From: Labrys sp. KNU-23
Lineage (GTDB): Bacteria > Pseudomonadota > Alphaproteobacteria > Rhizobiales > Labraceae
Direction: 5' to 3'
DNA: 64,000 bases
Assembly (NCBI RefSeq): GCF_008330945.1
Contig: NZ_CP043489.1
Span: forward strand, 4,537,501-4,601,500
Positions 37,633 to 45,819 of the stretch are shown one piece after another. A program made the translations under genes and the position numbers. Each line of letters starts with the position of its first letter. The first letter of the stretch is position 1. The notes beneath the pieces were generated by a model. That model was not told the DNA's origin and made no database searches. It saw only the letters and a program-made list of their open reading frames with translations.

Positions 37633-37696
37633 GACGCCGGATCGGCGTCCTGCTTACCGCACCCGATACGCCGCATCGACGCCACCTTAGGTGGCG
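37633..37696 (+). promoter_or_regulatory. Two hairpins in the Tau-like operon leader
   Basis: GACGCCG (37633-37639) pairs with CGGCGTC (37643-37649). CGCCACC (37680-37686) pairs with GGTGGCG (37690-37696) around TTA. The second is nearly the same as the hairpin at 63064-63078 after the other Cys leader ORF. No T-run follows either, so control by Rho access or translation initiation is more likely than intrinsic termination. Confidence 0.6.
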
Positions 37697-37726
37697 CATG
37701 CCGCATCATGTTCCCAAGGATCTCAG

Positions 37727-38740
37727 ATGACATTGTTCAACCGCCGCCTGTTCCTGGCCGCGAGCCTCGCCCTCGGTACCACCCTCGGCGGTGCGGCCCA
37801 TGCCGCCGACAACAAGGTGACCATCGGATTCCAGACCGGCGTCGACCCGGCCAAGGCGGCCCAGGCCGCCGGCGCCTATGAAAAGGCGACCGGCTGGCAG
37901 ATCGCCTGGCGTAAATTCGACTCCGGCGCCGACGTGATCGCGGCCATCGCCTCGGGCGACGTGCAGATCGGCTATGTCGGCTCGAGCCCGCTCGCCGCGG
38001 CCGCCAGCCGCCAATTGCCGATCGAGACGATTTTCGTCGCCGCCCTCCTGGGCGATTCCGAGGAACTGGTGGTGCGCGACACCATCAAGGATCCCAAGGA
38101 CCTTGCTGGCAAGAAGATCGGCGTGCCCTTCGTCTCCACCTCGCATTACAGCCTGCTGGCGGCGTTGAAGCATTGGGACATCGCGCCGAAATCCGTGCAG
38201 ATCCTCAATCTGCGTCCTCCGGAACTCGCTGCCGCCTTCGAGCGTGGTGATATCGATGGCGGCTATGTTTGGGATCCAGCCTTGGGCAAGCTCAAGGAAA
38301 AGGGCAAGGTGCTGGTATCGTCGGCCGACGTCGCCAAATGGGGAGCGCCCACCTTCGATGCCTGGATCGCTTCGAAGGATTTCTCCAAGACTCATCCCGA
38401 CGTGGTGACCTCCTTCGTCAAGGTCACCGGCGAGGCCTACAAGACCTATCGCGACAATCCCGATGCCTGGAGCGCCGCCTCCGATCAGGCCAAGGCGATC
38501 GCCCGGCTCACCGGCTCCAAGCCCGAGGATGTGCCGGATCTGCTGAAGGCCAATGTCTGGCCGCTCCTGGCCGAGCAATCCTCGCCCGACCTGCTGGGCG
38601 GCGCCACGGTCAAGGCCATCGCCGACACCGCCGGATTCCTCGCCGAGCAGAAAAAGATCCCGGCGGTGCTGCCGGATTATTCCGCCTATGTGAACAAGGC
38701 TTTCGCCGCACAAGCCCTGACGAAACTCTCCTCCCAATAG
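37727..38740 (+). CDS. tauA: Taurine/sulfonate ABC transporter substrate-binding protein (TauA-like)
   Basis: A 337-residue periplasmic protein of the TauA/SsuA/NMT1 group. A signal peptide covers about residues 1-25 (FLAASLALGTTLGGAAHAAD), followed by VTIGFQTGVDPAKAAQAAG. DVQIGYVGSSPLAAAASRQLPIE and DIDGGYVWDPALGKL are TauA-like ligand-pocket segments. ATG 37727 has AAGGA at 37716-37720. Genes for TauB- and TauC-like subunits follow, but no TauD dioxygenase. Taurine is therefore the best guess only; another organosulfonate is possible. The Cys-codon leader and direct-repeat element support a sulfur-starvation role. Confidence 0.85.
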   Translation: MTLFNRRLFLAASLALGTTLGGAAHAADNKVTIGFQTGVDPAKAAQAAGAYEKATGWQIAWRKFDSGADVIAAIASGDVQIGYVGSSPLAAAASRQLPIETIFVAALLGDSEELVVRDTIKDPKDLAGKKIGVPFVSTSHYSLLAALKHWDIAPKSVQILNLRPPELAAAFERGDIDGGYVWDPALGKLKEKGKVLVSSADVAKWGAPTFDAWIASKDFSKTHPDVVTSFVKVTGEAYKTYRDNPDAWSAASDQAKAIARLTGSKPEDVPDLLKANVWPLLAEQSSPDLLGGATVKAIADTAGFLAEQKKIPAVLPDYSAYVNKAFAAQALTKLSSQ

Positions 38741-38755
38741 ATTTTCGCAGGCTCG

Positions 38756-38788
38756 CCCGCCCCGGGATCTCCTCCCTCCCGGGGCGGG
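38756..38788 (+). terminator. Hairpin after tauA (attenuating terminator)
   Basis: CCCGCCCCGGGA (38756-38767) pairs perfectly with TCCCGGGGCGGG (38777-38788), followed by TCTTATT. It should stop or slow part of the transcription after tauA, giving more binding protein than transporter, a common need in ABC importers. Confidence 0.75.
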
Positions 38789-38822
38789 TCTTATTCAATG
38801 ACTTGAAACGGTGGCCCCGCAT

Positions 38823-38873
38823 CGTCATTACGCGCTCTGCCAATCCGCAGGATTGGCAGAGCGCGTAATGACG
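38823..38873. repeat. 24-bp perfect inverted repeat between tauA and tauB
   Basis: Bases 38823-38846 are exactly complementary to 38850-38873 with a 3-base loop GCA. The outer arms read CGTCATTACGCGCTCTGCC. It is longer and more perfect than needed for termination and has the look of a mobile palindromic (REP-like) unit. It ends 26 bases before the tauB start. Confidence 0.8.
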
Positions 38874-38899
38874 TTCCAGGGGCTGAAAGAGGTTCCCCC

Positions 38900-39682
38900 A
38901 TGTCCGCTTTGTCCGCACGTGACGTCGACGTCGTCTATTCCGGAAAAGGAGGGCGGTCCGTTACGGCCCTCAGCAACGTCTCCCTCACCATCGAATCCGG
39001 CGAGTTCGTCGTGGCAGTGGGGGCGTCCGGCTGTGGCAAGACCACCTTGCTCAAGCTGTTCGCCGGCTTCCTGCCGCCGAGCTCGGGCGCGATCACCCTC
39101 GGCGGCAAGCCCGTGCGGGGCCCGGGGGGCGAGCGCGGCGTGGTCTTCCAGGACGATGCCCTGTTTCCATGGCTTTCGGTACGCGGCAACATCGAGTTCG
39201 GCCCGAGGCTGGCCGGGCTCGACAGCGCCGAACGCAAGCAGCGCTGCGGCCGCATCATCGACCTGGTGGGTCTGGCCGAGTTCGCCGATCACAGGATCTG
39301 GGAGTTGTCAGGCGGCATGCGCCAGCGCGTCGGCATGGCCCGGGCGCTCGCCAACGAGCCCGAAATCCTGCTGATGGACGAACCGCTCGGCGCGCTCGAT
39401 GCGCTGACCCGCGAGAAGATGCAGGAATTGCTGATCCGGCTGTGGGACCGCACGCGGCGCAGCGTCTTCCTGATCACGCATAGTGTCGAGGAGGCGATCT
39501 TTCTCGCCACCCGCATCGTGGTGCTCTCGCCACGCCCAGGGCGCATCACGCGCGAATTCCATACCGATTTCTCACGCCGGGTCCTGGCCGGAGAGAGCAG
39601 CCGGTCGATCAAATCGGATCCTGCCTTCATCGCCCTGCGCGAGCAGGTTCTGGCAGCCGTCCTGAAGGGAGCGGATGCATGA
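38900..39682 (+). CDS. tauB: Taurine/sulfonate ABC transporter ATP-binding protein (TauB-like)
   Basis: A 260-residue ATPase of the nitrate/taurine/sulfonate group. Walker [11 protein letters not shown]-loop [15 protein letters not shown], signature [14 protein letters not shown], Walker [14 protein letters not shown] and H-switch LITHSVEEA are present; the DALFPWLSV and GGMRQR variants are typical of this group. It overlaps tauC by four bases (ATGA). Two hairpins separate it from tauA. Confidence 0.9.
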   Translation: MSALSARDVDVVYSGKGGRSVTALSNVSLTIESGEFVVAVGASGCGKTTLLKLFAGFLPPSSGAITLGGKPVRGPGGERGVVFQDDALFPWLSVRGNIEFGPRLAGLDSAERKQRCGRIIDLVGLAEFADHRIWELSGGMRQRVGMARALANEPEILLMDEPLGALDALTREKMQELLIRLWDRTRRSVFLITHSVEEAIFLATRIVVLSPRPGRITREFHTDFSRRVLAGESSRSIKSDPAFIALREQVLAAVLKGADA

Positions 39683-40524
39683 GCGATCTCGCCAACTCCG
39701 CCAACCTGGACGATATCGAGGAACGGAACGGCAAGCGCGGTTCGTCCAGATCCGCCTCGCCGCTCGGCGCGACGCCGGTGCGCATCCTCACCATTCTCGG
39801 GCTGCTGCTCACCTGGTCGCTCGCCACTTATTTCGAATGGCTGCCGGCCTTCTATCTGCCGTCGCCCCGGGCGGTGGTGGAGCAACTCTTTACCGTCGCC
39901 ACGGAAGGCTATGCCGACGCGACCCTGCTGCAGCATTTCGATGCCAGTCTCTGGCGCATCCTCGCCGCTCTGCTGATCGCTCTGGTCACGGCCGTGCCAG
40001 CCGGCATCGCCATCGGTCTCAGCCCGATCGCCCGCGGCATTCTCGATCCGATCATCGAATTCCTGCGTCCGGTGCCGCCGCTTGCTTATCTGCCGCTGAT
40101 GGTGATCTGGTGCGGCATCGGCGAGACCACCAAGGTGCTGATCATCCTGATTGCGGTCTTCGCGCCGGTGGCGATCACCACGGCGGCCGGTGTCGGCGCC
40201 GTGCCGCCGGACCGGGTCGACGCGGCGCGGGCCCTGGGCGCACGGCGCTGGCAGGTGCTCTGGCATGTCGTCCTGCCCAATGCCCTGCCATCGATCCTGA
40301 CCGGTGTCCGCATCGGGCTCGGCGTCGGCTGGTCCACCTTGATCGCTGCCGAACTGGTTGCTGCTTCCCAGGGGCTCGGCATCATGATCAAGACGGCGTC
40401 GGACTTCCTGCAGACCGATATCGTCGTCCTTGGCATCTTCGTGATCGCCCTGGTCGCTATCGGCTTCGAGTGGATCGTCCGGCTGGCCGAGAAGCTGCTG
40501 GTGCCCTGGCACGGCAAGGCGTGA
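39679..40524 (+). CDS. tauC: Taurine/sulfonate ABC transporter permease (TauC-like)
   Basis: A 281-residue inner-membrane permease. After a charged 30-residue cytosolic start come six helices. [36 protein letters not shown] and the EAA loop [36 protein letters not shown] are standard for TauC/SsuC. It ends the operon and is convergent with the DUF427 gene 25 bases on. Confidence 0.9.
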   Translation: MSDLANSANLDDIEERNGKRGSSRSASPLGATPVRILTILGLLLTWSLATYFEWLPAFYLPSPRAVVEQLFTVATEGYADATLLQHFDASLWRILAALLIALVTAVPAGIAIGLSPIARGILDPIIEFLRPVPPLAYLPLMVIWCGIGETTKVLIILIAVFAPVAITTAAGVGAVPPDRVDAARALGARRWQVLWHVVLPNALPSILTGVRIGLGVGWSTLIAAELVAASQGLGIMIKTASDFLQTDIVVLGIFVIALVAIGFEWIVRLAEKLLVPWHGKA

Positions 40525-40548
40525 GGGGCGCGGCCGGCTGCCTTGTCC

Positions 40549-40932
40549 TCACCCGATCGGCAGCCGCTCGATGGCGTCGACCCGGTCCGGATAGAAGGCG
40601 AGATGATCCTTGATGGCCGATACCGCGGGGTAAGGCGCCTCGTAGCTCCAGACGGCATTGACCGAGCGGTCGCCGCCGGCCGGAAGGCTGAAATAGGAGC
40701 ATTCGCCCTTGTAGGGGCAGTAGGTGGCATGCTCGCTGTGTGCGAGCGCGCCCATGTCGACATCATCGCGCGGAATGTAGAAGACGGCAGGATAGGAAGC
40801 TTCCTGCAAGCGCAGCGCCTGCCGGCTGTCGGCGATTACCCGGCCGCCGAGGCTGACGACGATACGCTCCCCGCTGGGCTCGACGCTGATGGGATGATCG
40901 GGACCCGGAATCTTCATCGCCTTGTTCATCAT
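40549..40932 (-). CDS. DUF427 family protein
   Basis: A 127-residue protein of the DUF427 family (core beta-tent fold), with SGERIVVSLGGRVIADS, YPAVFYIPRDDVDMGAL, CPYKGECSYFSL and the end segment SYEAPYPAVSAIKDHLAFYPDRV. The family is widespread and no biochemical role is established. ATG 40932 has AAAGGA upstream. It follows the MFS gene by 14 bases and so is probably its co-transcribed partner under the TetR protein. Confidence 0.85.
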   Translation of the reverse strand: MMNKAMKIPGPDHPISVEPSGERIVVSLGGRVIADSRQALRLQEASYPAVFYIPRDDVDMGALAHSEHATYCPYKGECSYFSLPAGGDRSVNAVWSYEAPYPAVSAIKDHLAFYPDRVDAIERLPIG

Positions 40933-40946
40933 GACCTGTCCTTTCC

Positions 40947-42431
40947 TCAATCCGCAGCGGAGGGAACCGCCTGCGCACCCATGGCCTCGCGTCGGCCGAG
41001 GCCTGCCGCAAGATAGGCGCCGATGGAGTGGCAGGCCGCGATGGCCAGCAAGGTCCAGGCGAAGGCATGGCCGATGCTGGCGGCGTCGGTTCTCGTGCCC
41101 ACCAGGGTATAGAACAGCCCGCCCAGCACCGCCACGCTGATGGCGGCGCTCACCTGCAGTGTCGAGTTGACGATGCCTCCGACAAGGCCGGCGTGATGTG
41201 GCCCGACCCGTTCGACGATCGCCCGCATCATGGTCGGCATCGATGTTCCCATGCCCAGTCCAATGAAGCCGATGGCAGGCGCCATCAGCAGGAGCGGTGG
41301 CATGGTTCCGGCCGGAAAGCCCAGCACGAGCAGGGCTGTTGCGGTCGTACCGAAGGCCGAGCTGGCAAAGCCGAAGGCGGGCGCGGAGCCGCCGACCAGG
41401 CGGCTGATCGTGGGACTGAAGGTGGATCCGGCCAGGAAGCCGGCCGAAAATGGCAGGATGGCAAGCCCAGCCTGCCAGGCCGTATAGCCGAGGGAGCCTT
41501 GCAGATAGAGTGAGTATGTCAGGAAAAAGGTCGCCATGGCGTAGAGCGCGAGGATGGCGCTGATGCCACGGACCAGGCCCGGCAGGCGGAAGATGCTGAG
41601 ATCGATGAGAGGATCGCCACCGGCCCGAGCGAGGCGCTGCTCGTAGCGGCGGAAGAGTTCCACGAAAATGGGCGTCATCGCCAGCATGATGATCGACCAC
41701 CAGGGCCAGCCGCGCTCGCGGCCCTCGACCAGCGGCACCACCAGGCTGCTGAGTGCCAGGCTCGAAAGCACCACGCCGCCAAAGTCGAGACGGGGCCTGG
41801 TCTCGCCGCGCGTCTCGCGCAGCAGCGGGATCGCCGCCAGGAAGGCGACAAGGGCGATAGGCAGGTTGATCAGGAAGATCAGCCGCCAGCCGAAACCGTC
41901 GAGATCGGCGCCGACGAGCGCGCCGCCCAGCAACTGGCCGATGATGGAGGATACGCCGAGCACGATGCCGTAGATGCTGAGGGCCCGCCCGCGTTCATGG
42001 GCCGGAAAGAGCGCATGGACAGAGGCCAGGGCCTGGGGCGCCATGGCCGCAGCGGCGAGACCCTGCAGCATCCGCGCGGCAATCAAGACGGTGGGAGACC
42101 AGGCCAGGCCACACAGGGCAGAGGCCGCGGCAAACCCGGCCAGGCCGATCATGAAAATCGCCTTGCGGCCGAAGATGTCGCCAAGGCGCCCGCCGGTGAT
42201 CAGAAAGACGGCATAGACCACGGCATAGCCGGAGATCACCATCTGCACGTCGGCGGCCGTACTGTGGAGGCCGGTGGTGATGGCCGGCATGGCGACGTTG
42301 ACGATGAAGAAGTCGAGGGGCGCCAGGAAGGCGCCTGTCAGCAGGATGGCCAGGGCCGACCAACGGCGCGGGTCGGGCGCTGGGCCGGCCTGTCGAACGA
42401 TATCGGAGGGAGAGAGTGCCGAGTCTGGCAT
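40947..42431 (-). CDS. MFS drug-efflux transporter, DHA2/EmrB type (14 helices)
   Basis: A 494-residue proton-coupled exporter. Motif A-like GGRLGDIFGRKAIFMIG is in the loop after helix 2, preceded by PLDFFIVNVAMPAITTGL in helix 1. About 14 hydrophobic segments fit the DHA2 family. Substrates are typically lipophilic toxic compounds; the specific one is unknown. The adjacent tetR gene and two matching operators indicate drug-inducible control. ATG 42431 lies 28 bases from the operator. Confidence 0.9.
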   Translation of the reverse strand: MPDSALSPSDIVRQAGPAPDPRRWSALAILLTGAFLAPLDFFIVNVAMPAITTGLHSTAADVQMVISGYAVVYAVFLITGGRLGDIFGRKAIFMIGLAGFAAASALCGLAWSPTVLIAARMLQGLAAAAMAPQALASVHALFPAHERGRALSIYGIVLGVSSIIGQLLGGALVGADLDGFGWRLIFLINLPIALVAFLAAIPLLRETRGETRPRLDFGGVVLSSLALSSLVVPLVEGRERGWPWWSIIMLAMTPIFVELFRRYEQRLARAGGDPLIDLSIFRLPGLVRGISAILALYAMATFFLTYSLYLQGSLGYTAWQAGLAILPFSAGFLAGSTFSPTISRLVGGSAPAFGFASSAFGTTATALLVLGFPAGTMPPLLLMAPAIGFIGLGMGTSMPTMMRAIVERVGPHHAGLVGGIVNSTLQVSAAISVAVLGGLFYTLVGTRTDAASIGHAFAWTLLAIAACHSIGAYLAAGLGRREAMGAQAVPSAAD

Positions 42432-42458
42432 TGCAGAGCCTCGTTCTGAAAAGGATAA

Positions 42459-42476
42459 AATACGTACGAACGTATT
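42459..42476. promoter_or_regulatory. TetR-type operator 1 (MFS promoter)
   Basis: AATACGTACGAACGTATT, an 18-bp near-palindrome with arms AATACGT/ACGTATT, in the 80-base gap between tetR and the MFS gene. It matches 17 of 18 bases of the operator in front of tetR at 43100-43117. Confidence 0.85.
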
Positions 42477-42511
42477 ATTTCGTTACGAAAAACGATGCGT
42501 GAAGCCGGGCT

Positions 42512-43093
42512 TCAACGCAGGATGGAAGCGAACAGAAATTTCTTGAAGCGTTCGACCGGTGCCGCGCCGCGCTCCGTCTTGGCCGTCAGGAAGGCTCCCT
42601 GGAGCGAGGAGAGGATAAGGGCGGCGGCCTCGTCGCAGTCGAACGCCTGCGGCAGGTCGCCAGCCCTTACTGCGGCCTCCAGACAGTAGCGCATGGCACG
42701 CCGGCTCTCGGCGAAGATATCGAGCAGTTCGAGGCGGATTGCTTCGCTTTCGCTGCTGGATTCGGCAGCGAAATTGCCGAACATGCAGCCACAACGCATA
42801 CCGTTCTGCTTGAACCGCTCCGTCCTGGCGTCGATATAGGCGCGGATGCGCTGCAGAGGCTGCTGGTTGTCGTCGAGCAGGGTCTTGTGGGCATCCTCCC
42901 GCTTTTCGGCACGGTAGAGGCCCAGCACCTCCAGGCCGAAGGCTTCCTTGGAGGTGAAATGGTTGGTGAAGCAGCCCTGCGGCACGCCGGCCGCACGCAC
43001 GACGTCGCGCACACTGGTGGCAGTAAAGCCATGCTCGTGTATCAGGCCGAGCCCGGCAACGAGGAGTTTTTCACGGTTCGAAGCACGTGCCAT
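42512..43093 (-). CDS. TetR-family transcriptional repressor
   Basis: A 193-residue regulator. An N-terminal helix-turn-helix (about residues 10-55: GLGLIHEHGFTATSVRDVVRAAGV, then FTNHFTSKEAFG) is followed by an all-helical ligand domain holding NGMRCGCMFGNFAAESS, a stretch typical of the NemR/AcrR-like subgroup. The two Cys residues there (RCGC) could be redox- or electrophile-sensitive, as in NemR, but this is inference. It lies upstream of the MFS gene on the same strand with operators in front of each, indicating repression of itself and the pump. Confidence 0.9.
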   Translation of the reverse strand: MARASNREKLLVAGLGLIHEHGFTATSVRDVVRAAGVPQGCFTNHFTSKEAFGLEVLGLYRAEKREDAHKTLLDDNQQPLQRIRAYIDARTERFKQNGMRCGCMFGNFAAESSSESEAIRLELLDIFAESRRAMRYCLEAAVRAGDLPQAFDCDEAAALILSSLQGAFLTAKTERGAAPVERFKKFLFASILR

Positions 43094-43099
43094 GATCCC

Positions 43100-43117
43100 A
43101 ATATGTACGAACGTATT
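43100..43117. promoter_or_regulatory. TetR-type operator 2 (tetR promoter)
   Basis: AATATGTACGAACGTATT starts seven bases upstream of the tetR start codon. It differs from operator 1 at one position. The placement would block initiation or elongation of tetR itself. Confidence 0.85.
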
Positions 43118-43167
43118 ATTTTGTCAAGGATCGATCGCGACCCGATTGGCATGCCGGTCTTGAGACC

Positions 43168-43334
43168 TAATGCAGTTCACTTAAGGAGGAAGCGCTCCCA
43201 ATTGTCATAGCCGGGCTTGACCCGGCTATTCAGAAGCCGCAGGCGCAATGCGGAGATCCAGGCTGGATTGTCGGGTCAAGCCCGGCAATGACAAAGGTCG
43301 AGCAAACGCATAGACGCTTAAGTGAACCGCATTA
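43168..43334. mobile_element. 167-bp MITE-like element with 18-bp terminal inverted repeats
   Basis: TAATGCAGTTCACTTAAG (43168-43185) and CTTAAGTGAACCGCATTA (43317-43334) are inverted copies with one mismatch. Directly outside lie identical 12-mers GGTCTTGAGACC at 43156-43167 and 43335-43346, which may be a target duplication. The interior is a copy of the inverted repeat GTCATAGCCGGGCTTGACCC ... GGTCAAGCCCGGCAATGAC also present at 55324-55420. No transposase is encoded, so it would depend on one elsewhere. It lies between tetR and the 3' end of the aapM-like gene. Confidence 0.75.
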
Positions 43335-43413
43335 GGTCTTGAGACCAGCCGTTCTGAGCCAAAATGCAGGTCTGAAGACCGGCACACCGATGGCCGTCAT
43401 CGCAACCCGTGAT

Positions 43414-44514
43414 TTACTTGCCCTTGGCCTGGTGGCTGGTCGATGCCTTCAGGCGCCGTTCGAGCCACAGGCTGTAGCGCGAGGCCGGGAAGCAGATCAG
43501 GAAATAGACCAGGGCGGCGAAGGCGTAGGCTTCCGGGTAGCAATGCGGCCAGATCTGCTCGTTGGTGGCGGCCGTGTTCCTGACAGCGGTCAGGAAGTCG
43601 ATCATGCCGATGAAACCGATCAGGGGGGTGCTCAGGAGGACACCGATGCCCAGATTGACCAAAGGCGGAATGATGGCGCGCAGGGCCTGCGGCAGGATCA
43701 CCAGGCCGGTGGTCTGCCAATAGCTCAGGCCCAGCGCTCGTGCAGCCTCGTCCTGCCCTGCCGGCAGGGCCTGCATGCCGGCCCGGATCACCTCCGCCAG
43801 ATAGCAGGCGATGAAGAGGGTGAGGGCAACCTCGACGCTGAAGAACAGGTTCACGTCGAAATAGGGCAGGGCCATCGGCACGATCAGGCTGGAGACATAG
43901 AGCACCACCAGCATCGGCATGCCGCGCACGATCTCGATGAAGCTGGTGCTGACCAGCCGCACGCCGCCCATGCTCGAACGGCGCCCCAGGGCCAGGGGAA
44001 TGGCGATCAGGAAGGACGAAGCATAGGCAATCGTCCAGATCAGCATGGTCAGCGGCAGGCCGCCCCAATCATTGGTGGAGACGATGATGCCGGAGAAATA
44101 GCCGCGCAACAGCAGGCAGGTGACGAGGGGAACCGCGATCCAGGCGAGGATCAGGCCGCGCCCCCAGAAGCGCGGGATGGTGCTGAGGACGGCCAGGCCG
44201 AACATCAGGACCAGGCTGAGGATCGGACGCCAGATAAGGTCCGACGGATAGGTCCAGAACAGCATCAGCTTGAGATTGACGCCGACGAAGGCCCAGCAGG
44301 CGCCGCCATTGGCCTGGCAATCCTGCGCGGTGCCCGACCAGGTCGCCCGGATGAAGGCCCAATCGATCAGATGCGAGCCGATCCAGGCGATCACGCCCAG
44401 CACGATGAGCGTGATCGCCGTGTTGAGCGGCGAGGAGAACAGGCCTGCCTTGAGCGCCTGCCAGCGTTGGCCCGAACGGGGTCGGAGCGTATCGGGAAGG
44501 GACACCGTGCTCAT
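43414..44514 (-). CDS. aapM: General amino acid ABC transporter permease (AapM-like)
   Basis: A 366-residue permease with extra N-terminal helices, as in AapM/BztC. FIEIVRGMPMLVVLYVSSLIVPM, the EAA loop LPAGQDEAARALGLSYWQTTGLVILPQALRAIIPPLVN and the C-terminal FPASRYSLWLERRLK are present. It overlaps aapQ by four bases. In typical aapJQMP operons the ATPase gene aapP follows; here the reading ends and the MITE-like element comes next. Confidence 0.88.
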   Translation of the reverse strand: MSTVSLPDTLRPRSGQRWQALKAGLFSSPLNTAITLIVLGVIAWIGSHLIDWAFIRATWSGTAQDCQANGGACWAFVGVNLKLMLFWTYPSDLIWRPILSLVLMFGLAVLSTIPRFWGRGLILAWIAVPLVTCLLLRGYFSGIIVSTNDWGGLPLTMLIWTIAYASSFLIAIPLALGRRSSMGGVRLVSTSFIEIVRGMPMLVVLYVSSLIVPMALPYFDVNLFFSVEVALTLFIACYLAEVIRAGMQALPAGQDEAARALGLSYWQTTGLVILPQALRAIIPPLVNLGIGVLLSTPLIGFIGMIDFLTAVRNTAATNEQIWPHCYPEAYAFAALVYFLICFPASRYSLWLERRLKASTSHQAKGK

Positions 44515-45704
44515 TTGGTGATGATCCCGCGCTGCGCCATGCGGCGATTATAGAGATTGATCAGGTATGAAGTCGGCATGCTCACGGCCAGGAAGACGGC
44601 GACGAGCACGACGATGGTCTCGACGGCATTGCCGGTGTTGTTGGCGCTGGTCTTGATGATGGCGGTCACCTCGGTGAAGCCGATCAGGATGCCAAGCGTG
44701 GTGTCCTTGGTGAGGTCGAGATAGCTCGAGGTCATCAAGGGTGTGATCACCCGCATCGCCTGCGGCATCACGATCAGGCGCATGATGCGCCCGCGCGGCA
44801 GCCCGATTGCGCGGGCAGCTTCCCACTGACCTATATTGACGGATTCGATGCCGCTGCGCACGCTTTCGGAAATGCTGGCGGAATAATAGATCGTCAGCCC
44901 GACGAGCATCGCGGCGAATTCCGGTGTCAGGGTGATGCCGCCGCGAATGTTGAAGCCTTGCAGCACCGGCAGGTCCGGCGTGAAGGTGATGTTGGCGATG
45001 AAGACCCAGGCGATGGCAACGGCCGGAAAGAGGGCGAGCACACCGAGCAAGCCGAGAGCCGACAAGGGATGCTGCAGCCGACGGAGGAACGCCTTGACGG
45101 CGAAGGCGAGCAGCGCCAGCACGAGGGCCAGCAGCCACAGGCTCTCGCCATTGCCGATCTCGACCCAGGGCAGGAAGATGCCGCGCACCGACAGGAAGGT
45201 CGAGGTGAAGGGCTGCAGGGCCTGCCGGGTGGAGGGCAGGGCCTGGGTCATCGCGATCCAGAAGAAAAGCTGCAGGGGCAGGGGCGTATTGCGGATCAGT
45301 TCGACATAGCCCTGCACGAGGCGCGAGAGCAGCAGATTGCCTGACAGGCGGGCAATGCCGAGGCTCGTGCCGAGAATGGTGGCGAACAGGCAGCCGAGCA
45401 CGGCGAGCTTGAGCGTGTTGAGCAGGCCGACCACGATGGCGCGGGCATAGCTGTCGCCGGCCTGGTAGACGAGCAGGCTTTCGGTGATGTCGAAATTGGC
45501 CGGCTGCCAGAGATAGTCGAGCCCGGGCGCCATGCCCAGGCGATGCATGCTGGCCAGGATGTTGTGGCAGAGGAGGCCGAGGAACAGCGCCAGGGCGGCG
45601 ATCAGGAAGAGCTGGCCGAAGGGATGGGCTCCCCACCAGCGGCGAATCTTGCCGGCAAGCCCGGGCGCGTCGGGGGCGGCTATGCTGATCGTATCGGCCA
45701 TCAA
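44511..45704 (-). CDS. aapQ: General amino acid ABC transporter permease (AapQ-like)
   Basis: A 397-residue permease of the AapQ/BztB type, with about eight helices and a large periplasmic insertion between helices. QGYVELIRNTPLPLQLFFWI and the EAA loop VNIGQWEAARAIGLPRGRIMRLIVMPQAMRVI are clear. The start is ATG 45704 or the next ATG at 45701. It pairs with AapM as a heterodimer. Confidence 0.88.
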   Translation of the reverse strand: MMADTISIAAPDAPGLAGKIRRWWGAHPFGQLFLIAALALFLGLLCHNILASMHRLGMAPGLDYLWQPANFDITESLLVYQAGDSYARAIVVGLLNTLKLAVLGCLFATILGTSLGIARLSGNLLLSRLVQGYVELIRNTPLPLQLFFWIAMTQALPSTRQALQPFTSTFLSVRGIFLPWVEIGNGESLWLLALVLALLAFAVKAFLRRLQHPLSALGLLGVLALFPAVAIAWVFIANITFTPDLPVLQGFNIRGGITLTPEFAAMLVGLTIYYSASISESVRSGIESVNIGQWEAARAIGLPRGRIMRLIVMPQAMRVITPLMTSSYLDLTKDTTLGILIGFTEVTAIIKTSANNTGNAVETIVVLVAVFLAVSMPTSYLINLYNRRMAQRGIITK

Positions 45705-45732
45705 GGGATCCTATGGGGGGCGGGTCTTCTCG

Positions 45733-45810
45733 GCTCCATCAAATGATGGAGCGGGACCCGCCTGGAACCGGCTCGCCTGCCAGCAAGGAGAGGCGGGTTT
45801 GAAAACCCGC
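45733..45810 (-). terminator. Hairpins between the aapJ- and aapQ-like genes
   Basis: GCGGGTTT (45793-45800) pairs with AAACCCGC (45803-45810) just after the binding-protein stop. GCTCCATC (45733-45740) pairs with GATGGAGC (45745-45752) nearer to aapQ. The second recurs at 33129-33148. They likely limit read-through so that binding protein exceeds permease, as at the Tau-like operon. Confidence 0.6.
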
Positions 45811-45819
45811 CCCCTCATC

